Source of the DNA: CAZPHU01 sp964586285
GTDB lineage: Bacteria > Fibrobacterota > Chitinivibrionia > Chitinivibrionales > CAYFVL01
Assembly (NCBI GenBank): GCA_964586285.1
Contig: CAZPHU010000067.1
Coordinates: 1 to 20,765, forward strand
Direction: 5' to 3'
Length of the DNA: 20,765 nt
Shown here: one piece after another, positions 16,255 through 20,765 of the stretch
How positions within the stretch are numbered: position 1 is the stretch's first letter
Layout of the letters: each line of letters opens with the position of its first letter
Made by a program: the position numbers and the translations under genes
The notes under the pieces: generated by a model
The model's database searches: none
Told to the model about the DNA's origin: nothing
What the model saw: only the letters and a program-made list of their open reading frames with translations

Positions 16255-16773
16255 TCAGGAGAAATGGATATGAAGACCATACTTTTTACTCATATCAAGC
16301 ATTGCCTGAGCATTATTGCGGGCATCAGATAGTGCGTTGTGAGCGTTTTTGCCCCTGAAGTGTGAGAATTGGGCGTACATATCTTTGCGAAGCCCCTTAA
16401 AAAGAGAGACCAAACTGGTGGAGCTGAACCCGAATGGGTTCTCACCCACGTAGTGATGGAAATACCAGTTGATAAACTGCCAGTCAAACCCGTTATTATC
16501 CGAGACGAAAAACGGCTCGCTCCCCCCCTCTGCCGCTATCCACTCATAAAAAGCATGCATCACTATTTCAGGCGGGCTAAACGCCAGGGTCTGCTCGCGA
16601 CTGAAACCGCAAACTTTCAGCGACGCCTCAACCCATCGCTCGGATACAGGCCGAAGCGTTCTATAGAAACTTCGCGTTAATCCATCCTCGACAACGACCG
16701 CCCCTAAAGCAACCATGGAATAATCGCCGGGAACAGGTCCGTCCGCTTCGATATCGATAGAAATGAAACTCAT
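16255..16773 (-). CDS. DEDDh-type 3'-5' exonuclease
   Basis: A 172-residue protein of the DnaQ/RNase T fold. The four acidic residues and the catalytic histidine are visible: Asp7 and Glu9 (ISIDIEADGP), Asp97 (NNGFDWQF), His145 and Asp150 (NAHNALSDARNNAQAM). It degrades single-stranded DNA or RNA ends from the 3' side. Its short, stand-alone form resembles small 3'-5' exoribonucleases and DnaQ-like proteins of unknown target. There is no Shine-Dalgarno sequence before the ATG; the strand reads CTAACCTCCT there, the complement of one. So the start may be leaderless or weakly translated. The MSFISIDIEADGP opening is where the family normally begins, so the start itself is secure. Confidence 0.85.
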   Translation of the reverse strand: MSFISIDIEADGPVPGDYSMVALGAVVVEDGLTRSFYRTLRPVSERWVEASLKVCGFSREQTLAFSPPEIVMHAFYEWIAAEGGSEPFFVSDNNGFDWQFINWYFHHYVGENPFGFSSTSLVSLFKGLRKDMYAQFSHFRGKNAHNALSDARNNAQAMLDMSKKYGLHIHFS

Positions 16774-16864
16774 AGGAGGTTAGGGTGAGCAATTTGTTTG
16801 CCGGCCGCTACGCTTGAATACATGTAGATCAACTTGCAGCTGTACACCTTTATGAATCGTTATC

Positions 16865-16883
16865 TCTCATTATCATATTGAGA
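16865..16883 (+). promoter_or_regulatory. 19-base palindrome, candidate operator or activator site
   Basis: TCTCATTATCATATTGAGA pairs at 8 of 9 dyad positions around a central C. The 7-1-7 geometry and AT-rich core resemble Fur/Zur-family operators. Its position, about 160 bases upstream of a sigma-54 promoter, equally suits an enhancer-binding activator. The sequence does not decide which. Confidence 0.5.
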
Positions 16884-17044
16884 AAAGTATCGATCTAACA
16901 GTCAATACACTCCCCTAAGCACAATATCGAGTGTTACATCAACGATATGGAAAATACCGCATGAGAGCGCCGATGATTATGGTAACAAGCTGCAGGTTAT
17001 CTTCACATTTTCCATCCCTGAAAACCGAGAAGCGATGCTTTGTC

Positions 17045-17060
17045 TGGCACGTGTTTTGCT
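17045..17060 (+). promoter_or_regulatory. Sigma-54 (RpoN) -24/-12 promoter
   Basis: TGGCACGTGTTTTGCT matches the sigma-54 consensus TGGCACG-N4-TTGC[A/T] at every fixed position, with the obligatory GG-N10-GC spacing (GG 17046-17047, GC 17058-17059). The start of transcription would be near 17070, giving a leader of about 80 bases before the ATG at 17153. The match is exact and correctly placed on the coding strand, in an intergenic region. Confidence 0.75.
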
Positions 17061-17152
17061 AAATCTGCCGAGTGTCTTTTTCGCCGCCTGCAAAATACGA
17101 GTTATTTCCGCAGACTGCACATGCTGGTAATTATTTACAAGGAGTTTCGACA

Positions 17153-18103
17153 ATGAAGAAGCGGCTTATACAAGCAGTAATCCTGACTGCTGTCGCTATC
17201 GGTATGCTGACCAGCGGTTGCTCGGCAAAAAAAGCCGATGCCGCTGAGGATGAGAGAATACAAGTGGTGGCCACTATCGGCATGATTGCGGATGTGGTAA
17301 AAAATATAGGCGGAGAACATGTAGCGGTGCACGGCCTGATGGGTCCCGGGGTCGATCCGCATCTGTATAAGGCCACACCCAGCGATGTTCAGGCGCTTCA
17401 GAAAGCAGACATCATCTTTTATAATGGGCTTCACCTGGAAGCCAAGATGGGTGAGCTTTTCGAGAAGATGGCACAAACCCGCACAACGATTGCGGTCAGC
17501 AGAGGGGTCGATGAGTCGAAGCTTATGCCCTCCGAAGACTACGAGGGGCTTAGCGACCCTCATGTGTGGTTTGATGTAACCCTGTGGCAGGAGGCGGCAC
17601 GGGAGATCGCACGGGGGCTGTCCGAACAGGCTCCTGAACACAGGCAGGCGTTTTCCGATAATCTCTCCACTTACATGACACAGCTGGACACGCTTCACAC
17701 CTTTGCCCTTAACCAGTTTGCACGCGTGCCGAAGGAACAGCGCATTCTCATTACCGCACACGATGCATTTAACTATTTCGGTAAAGCGTATGGTTTCGAA
17801 GTCGTGGGGCTGCAGGGGATCTCCACCCAGTCCGAGGCGGGCACCGGGGATGTGCAGAAGCTGGTAAACCTTATTGTCGATCGTAAAGTGCGTGCGATTT
17901 TTGTGGAGTCCTCCGTTCCGCTCAAGAACATTAAAGCCGTGCAGGAGGCGGTCAAGGCCAGGGGATGGGATGTTCAGATTGGTGGTGAGCTGTTCTCCGA
18001 TGCCATGGGAGACGGGGGCACGTTTGAAGGCACCTACATCGGCATGGTAACCCATAATGTCAACACGATCGTTGAGTCGTTGACCAAAGAGCCCTCAGCA
18101 TGA
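17153..18103 (+). CDS. Metal ABC transporter substrate-binding lipoprotein (TroA/ZnuA family)
   Basis: Periplasmic-side lipoprotein that captures Zn2+, Mn2+ or Fe2+ and delivers it to the permease. Of two possible starts, I chose the ATG at 17153. It has AAGGAG 8 bases upstream and opens with a classical signal peptide (MKKRLIQAVILTAVAIGMLT) ending at Cys23 (TSGC, a slightly unusual lipobox). The GTG at 17072 would put 27 non-signal residues in front. The mature protein has the four cluster A-I metal ligands: His70 (VDPHLYK), His137 (DPHVWFD), His203 (TAHDAFNYFG) and Asp283 (LFSDAMG). His-His-His-Asp resembles TroA. There is no His-rich loop as in many ZnuA proteins, and the third ligand is not Glu as in PsaA/MntC. 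It overlaps the ATPase gene by 4 bases. Confidence 0.9.
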   Translation: MKKRLIQAVILTAVAIGMLTSGCSAKKADAAEDERIQVVATIGMIADVVKNIGGEHVAVHGLMGPGVDPHLYKATPSDVQALQKADIIFYNGLHLEAKMGELFEKMAQTRTTIAVSRGVDESKLMPSEDYEGLSDPHVWFDVTLWQEAAREIARGLSEQAPEHRQAFSDNLSTYMTQLDTLHTFALNQFARVPKEQRILITAHDAFNYFGKAYGFEVVGLQGISTQSEAGTGDVQKLVNLIVDRKVRAIFVESSVPLKNIKAVQEAVKARGWDVQIGGELFSDAMGDGGTFEGTYIGMVTHNVNTIVESLTKEPSA

Positions 18104-18843
18104 GTGTGAATGAATCTGTTGTACCGCTGGATGTGGCCGACCTGACTGTCGCATATCAGGAAAAGCCTGTGCTGTGGGATATAGACTGCTCGATTTCTGA
18201 GGGAAAACTTCTGGCGATTGTCGGACCAAACGGAGCGGGCAAAAGCACTTTCATAAAGGCCTGCCTCAATCTGGTTCCCGTCGCAGCCGGCTCGGTTCGC
18301 ATATATGGCAAGCCCTATGCGGACAACCGCAAACGGGTGGGATATGTCCCCCAGCGCGGCAGCGTCGACTGGGACTTCCCCACCAACGCCCTGGATGTGG
18401 TGATGATGGGCCGCTATGGGCATCTGGGCTGGTTCAGGCGACCGGGCAAAAAGGAGCGGGATATCGCCATGAATGCGCTGGAGAAGGTGGGTATGGCCGA
18501 GTATGCCGATCGTCAAATCAGTCAACTCTCCGGCGGCCAGCAGCAGCGCATATTTCTTGCCCGCGCCCTGGTGCAGGATTCATCCCTCTACTTTATGGAT
18601 GAGCCGTTTGTGGGAGTGGATGCCACCACCGAGAAAGCGATAATAAAGCTGCTCCAGGAGCTTCGCTCCCAGGGCAAAACGGTGGTCGTGGTGCATCACG
18701 ACTTGCAGACACTCAAGGAGTACTTTGACTGGGTGATGCTGCTGAATGTCCGGCGTATCGCGCTTGGCCCGGTGGATGAGGTGTTGACCCCGGGAAGTTT
18801 GCAGCGAGCCTACGGCGGACGCGCTGCTTTTCTTAAATCGTAA
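18100..18843 (+). CDS. Metal ABC transporter ATPase
   Basis: Cytoplasmic ATPase that powers the divalent-metal importer. At 247 residues it is of normal length. Visible motifs are Walker A GPNGAGKST (42-50), Q-loop Gln85 (GYVPQRGSVDW), signature LSGGQQQR (143-150), Walker B LYFMDEP (163-169), D-loop GVDATTE (172-178) and H-loop His199/His200 (VVVHHDL). The 'VPQR..vDWDFP' Q-loop neighbourhood is characteristic of the Mn/Zn (TroB/ZnuC/MntB) subfamily. Its ATGA start overlaps the stop of the binding-protein gene. A 140-base gap follows before the permease, unusual for such a tight operon. Confidence 0.92.
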   Translation: MSVNESVVPLDVADLTVAYQEKPVLWDIDCSISEGKLLAIVGPNGAGKSTFIKACLNLVPVAAGSVRIYGKPYADNRKRVGYVPQRGSVDWDFPTNALDVVMMGRYGHLGWFRRPGKKERDIAMNALEKVGMAEYADRQISQLSGGQQQRIFLARALVQDSSLYFMDEPFVGVDATTEKAIIKLLQELRSQGKTVVVVHHDLQTLKEYFDWVMLLNVRRIALGPVDEVLTPGSLQRAYGGRAAFLKS

Positions 18844-18983
18844 AGCCTTTTGTGAATCGGACAATTAGAAATGTGGGGATGTGTAAATCAGACGCGTAAC
18901 ACTCACGCTCTCTTTTGTTGCCAAAGGTACCATAAAACACCTCTTCTATTTACACCTTTACACATTGACCAACTGATATAAAT
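18844..18983 (+). promoter_or_regulatory. Intra-operon gap with inverted and direct repeats
   Basis: The 140 bases between ATPase and permease genes contain ATGTGTAAA (18879-18887) and its exact inverse complement TTTACACAT (18957-18965). A further copy, ATTTACAC (18948-18955), pairs with GTGTAAAT (18881-18888). The right arm is thus a direct repeat, TTTACACC TTTACACA (18949-18964). In RNA this makes two alternative long hairpins that end about 19 bases before the permease ATG. In DNA it makes three related half-sites. No ribosome-binding site is visible before that ATG. Confidence 0.5.
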
Positions 18984-20096
18984 ATGATAACAATAGACCA
19001 TACACTCATAACAGTCGTGCTAGGTGGTGCCTTTGTGGGACTGCTTTCCGGTGTGCTGGGCGTGTACGCTCTGCTTCGCAGGCAAAGCCTTTTAGGTGAT
19101 ACTATCTCTCATGCTGCTTTTCCCGGCATCGCGCTGGTATTTCTTCTGCTTGGGGTAAAGCACCCTTTGGGGCTGGTTATGGGCGCCATGGGCGCCGGAT
19201 GGCTTGGGACTATGGTTATCTCCTCGGTGATCAAGCACTCACGTGTCAAGCTGGATACGATAATGGCAATTGTGCTTGCAGTGTTTTTCGGCCTGGGACT
19301 AGCCCTGATGAGTCTTATTCAGAAAATGCCAAACGCAGGCCAGGCCGGGCTCGACACGTTTCTCTATGGAAACGCATCAACCATGCTGCGTCAGGATGTC
19401 TACGTGATCGCCGGATTTGCGGTGCTTGCCCTGGGTATCGTCCTGCTTTTCTGGAAAGAATTCAAACTCTACACCTTCGATCCCGATTATACGTCATCGC
19501 TGGGGTTTTCGGTACGAATTATCGATATGGTTCTTTTGTCGGTTATCGTCATAGCGATCACCATCGGCCTGCAGTCGGTTGGTGTGGTTCTTATGAGCGC
19601 GATGCTTGTCGCCCCCGCCGCCGCGGCGCGTCAGTGGACCAATCGGCTGGGAGCCATGGCGGCGCTTTCCGCTCTTTTTGGTGCGTCGGCCAGTGTATCG
19701 GGGGCACTTCTGAGCAGCAGTATGCATAAACTGCCGACCGGCCCCGTCACGGTGTGTATCATTACTGCGATGGTGGTCATATCGCTTTTCTTTGCCCCGC
19801 AGAGGGGACTTTTCCGGCAATGGCTTAGGGTGCTTCGAAATCGGGGAGAAATAGCGGTGATGCGACTTTTAGAGGAGTTGTACTGGCTGGCCCGTAATCA
19901 CGATTCGCTGGAACACTACCACGAAATCAGGCTGTTGCAGGCTGTAAACCGCGAGAAGATCGACCGCCATATCGCTCATCTGGCTCGTCGCGAGCTGGTG
20001 GAGGTCTCCGATTACGGTGGGATACGGCTGAGTGAAGAAGGCTACCGCAGAGCGGAGGAGTCCGTGCAGGAGATTGCAGGAAAGGAGTCGCTGTGA
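18984..20096 (+). CDS. Metal ABC transporter permease fused to a DtxR-like winged-helix domain
   Basis: The 370-residue protein has an ABC-3 family permease (about 1-275, eight or more helices) with the family signature LRRQSLLGDTISHAAFPGIAL (31-51). A cytoplasmic tail follows (about 285-365) that is not part of ordinary TroC/ZnuB permeases. The tail, with LLEELYWLARN (295-305), VNREKIDRHIAHLARRELVEVSDYGGIRLSEEGYRRAEESV (321-361), reads as the winged helix-turn-helix of the DtxR/MntR family: recognition helix, wing, then 'I-x-L-S/T-x-x-G-x-x-x-A'. The regulator's own metal-binding and dimerisation domain is absent. A His/Asp/Glu cluster (His306, Asp307, Glu310, His311, His313, Glu314) sits at the start of the HTH. 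Such fusions occur in databases, but their function is not established to my knowledge. The stop overlaps the next permease gene (GTGA). Confidence 0.85.
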   Translation: MITIDHTLITVVLGGAFVGLLSGVLGVYALLRRQSLLGDTISHAAFPGIALVFLLLGVKHPLGLVMGAMGAGWLGTMVISSVIKHSRVKLDTIMAIVLAVFFGLGLALMSLIQKMPNAGQAGLDTFLYGNASTMLRQDVYVIAGFAVLALGIVLLFWKEFKLYTFDPDYTSSLGFSVRIIDMVLLSVIVIAITIGLQSVGVVLMSAMLVAPAAAARQWTNRLGAMAALSALFGASASVSGALLSSSMHKLPTGPVTVCIITAMVVISLFFAPQRGLFRQWLRVLRNRGEIAVMRLLEELYWLARNHDSLEHYHEIRLLQAVNREKIDRHIAHLARRELVEVSDYGGIRLSEEGYRRAEESVQEIAGKESL

Positions 20097-20765
20097 CCGG
20101 AGAAATAGTCTTGATCGCAACCATTGTGGCGGCAGCCTGTTCGATACCGGGAGTGTTTCTGGTGCTGCGCCGACAATCGCTGCAAAGTGACGCTATCAGC
20201 CATTCGGTACTGTTTGGTATTGTGATAAGCTTCTTTGCGGTGAAAAGTTTTAGCTCTCCCCTGCTGTTGATCGGTGCGGCGGCAACGGGAGTGCTTACGG
20301 TCATGCTGTCAGAGATGATTCTGAGGACAAGGCTGCTTAAGGAGGATGCATCAATTGGTCTGGTGTTTCCGATGCTCTTTTCGATCGGGGTGATTCTGAT
20401 AAGCATGTATGCCGGTGATATTCACCTGGACACCGATGCCGTTCTCACCGGTGAAATCGCCCTTGCTCCGTTCGACCGTTTGACATTGGGTCAAATCGAT
20501 CTGGGCCCTCGCTCCGCCTGGACTATGGGGATAATCGGTCTGCTTAACCTGTCCTTTCTGCTGTTGTTTTTCAAGGAGCTGAAGCTTTCCACTTTCGATC
20601 CGCGCCTTGCCGCAACACTCGGGTTCCACCCCGACCTCCTTCACTACAGCCTGATGTGCATAGTCAGTATCCCCGCGGTAGGAGCATTTGATTCGGTCGG
20701 CTCCATTCTGGTGGTCGCTTGGATGAGCGCCCCGGCATCAACGGCATACATTCTGACCACTCCGC
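20093..20765 (+). CDS. Second metal ABC transporter permease (partial, runs off the window)
   Basis: A GTG start overlapping the previous stop by 4 bases opens a frame that stays open to the window edge, giving 224 codons. The product begins MTGEIVLIATIVAAACSIPG and continues VFLVLRRQSLQSDAISHSVL (residues 21-40). It thus carries the same ABC-3 permease signature as the first permease, with several hydrophobic helices and FKELKLSTFDPRLAATLGF (161-179). It is the TroD-type partner with which the first permease would form a heterodimer. Whether it too ends in a regulatory domain cannot be seen. The C-terminus is missing because of the window boundary, not because the gene is broken. Confidence 0.9.
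   Translation, partial: MTGEIVLIATIVAAACSIPGVFLVLRRQSLQSDAISHSVLFGIVISFFAVKSFSSPLLLIGAAATGVLTVMLSEMILRTRLLKEDASIGLVFPMLFSIGVILISMYAGDIHLDTDAVLTGEIALAPFDRLTLGQIDLGPRSAWTMGIIGLLNLSFLLLFFKELKLSTFDPRLAATLGFHPDLLHYSLMCIVSIPAVGAFDSVGSILVVAWMSAPASTAYILTTP

Larger units (their letters stand above)
16774..17152. other. Divergent regulatory region upstream of the metal ABC operon
   Basis: These 379 bases separate the exonuclease from the metal importer and hold no convincing gene. They contain a 19-base palindrome (16865-16883), an inverted repeat ATATCG...CGATAT with a 13-base spacer (16924-16948), a sigma-54 promoter (17045-17060), and a good ribosome-binding site (AAGGAG, 17139-17144) just before the lipoprotein gene. 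Confidence 0.6.

Noticed and set aside
16047..16280. 77-codon minus-strand frame between the exonuclease and PRC-barrel genes
   Set aside because: It overlaps the exonuclease end, has no ribosome-binding site and no recognisable motif beyond a CPVGC pair.
16774..16817. Perfect AGGAGG followed by GTG and a 10-codon frame on the plus strand (start 16785)
   Set aside because: The product is tiny and featureless; the AGGAGG lies at the exonuclease start on the other strand. Could be a leader peptide but nothing supports it.
17072..17152. Longer start for the binding-protein gene at GTG 17072
   Set aside because: It would put 27 residues before a perfect signal peptide, and the ATG at 17153 has its own AAGGAG ribosome-binding site.
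17135..18055. 306-codon minus-strand frame
   Set aside because: Antisense shadow of the metal-binding lipoprotein gene.

Overview
The window looks like about 21 kb of the chromosome of a Gram-negative anaerobe, most probably a member of the Fibrobacterota (Fibrobacter/Chitinispirillum type). The lineage is an inference from two things. One is a decayed gene at the left end that resembles the TIGR02147 family, a paralogous family known mainly from Fibrobacter relatives. The other is a complete Rnf complex in the order rnfCDGEAB, with the large multi-cluster RnfB seen in strict anaerobes. I see no rRNA, tRNA, CRISPR array, insertion sequence or phage gene.

Region 1 (1-5400, minus strand). The far left holds AT-rich, apparently decayed DNA. 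It is followed by a nicotinamidase (pncA) and the sbcD-sbcC nuclease pair. sbcD lies upstream and overlaps sbcC by 14 bases. SbcC has a non-canonical zinc-hook apex.

Region 2 (5500-8340). A minus-strand pair encodes a YdjM/DUF457-like membrane metal-dependent hydrolase and an 81-residue two-helix membrane protein. A plus-strand radical SAM protein follows. Its 3' end overlaps, tail to tail, a minus-strand DUF4416 gene.

Region 3 (8700-15132, plus strand). This is the six-gene Rnf operon (ion-translocating ferredoxin:NAD+ oxidoreductase), with tight junctions inside it (rnfD/rnfG overlap 8 bases, rnfG/rnfE overlap 4). pdxA follows after 55 bases. Rnf links low-potential ferredoxin, NAD+ and the membrane ion gradient. 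PdxA makes a pyridoxal phosphate precursor and is itself NAD-dependent.

Region 4 (15330-16773, minus strand). It holds a tandem PRC-barrel protein and a DEDDh exonuclease.

Region 5 (16774-20765, plus strand). This is a TroABCD/ZnuABC-type divalent-metal ABC importer: lipoprotein binding protein, ATPase, first permease, and a second permease cut by the window edge. Three things stand out. A near-perfect sigma-54 (-24/-12) promoter sits 82 bases before the first gene's coding region. A 19-base palindrome lies about 160 bases further upstream. The first permease carries a C-terminal DtxR-like winged-helix domain, so a DNA-binding domain is tethered to the transporter. A 140-base gap inside the operon, just before that permease gene, contains inverted and direct repeats that could be its target. 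This combination is the best candidate here for an undescribed regulatory arrangement, and the link between the parts is inference.
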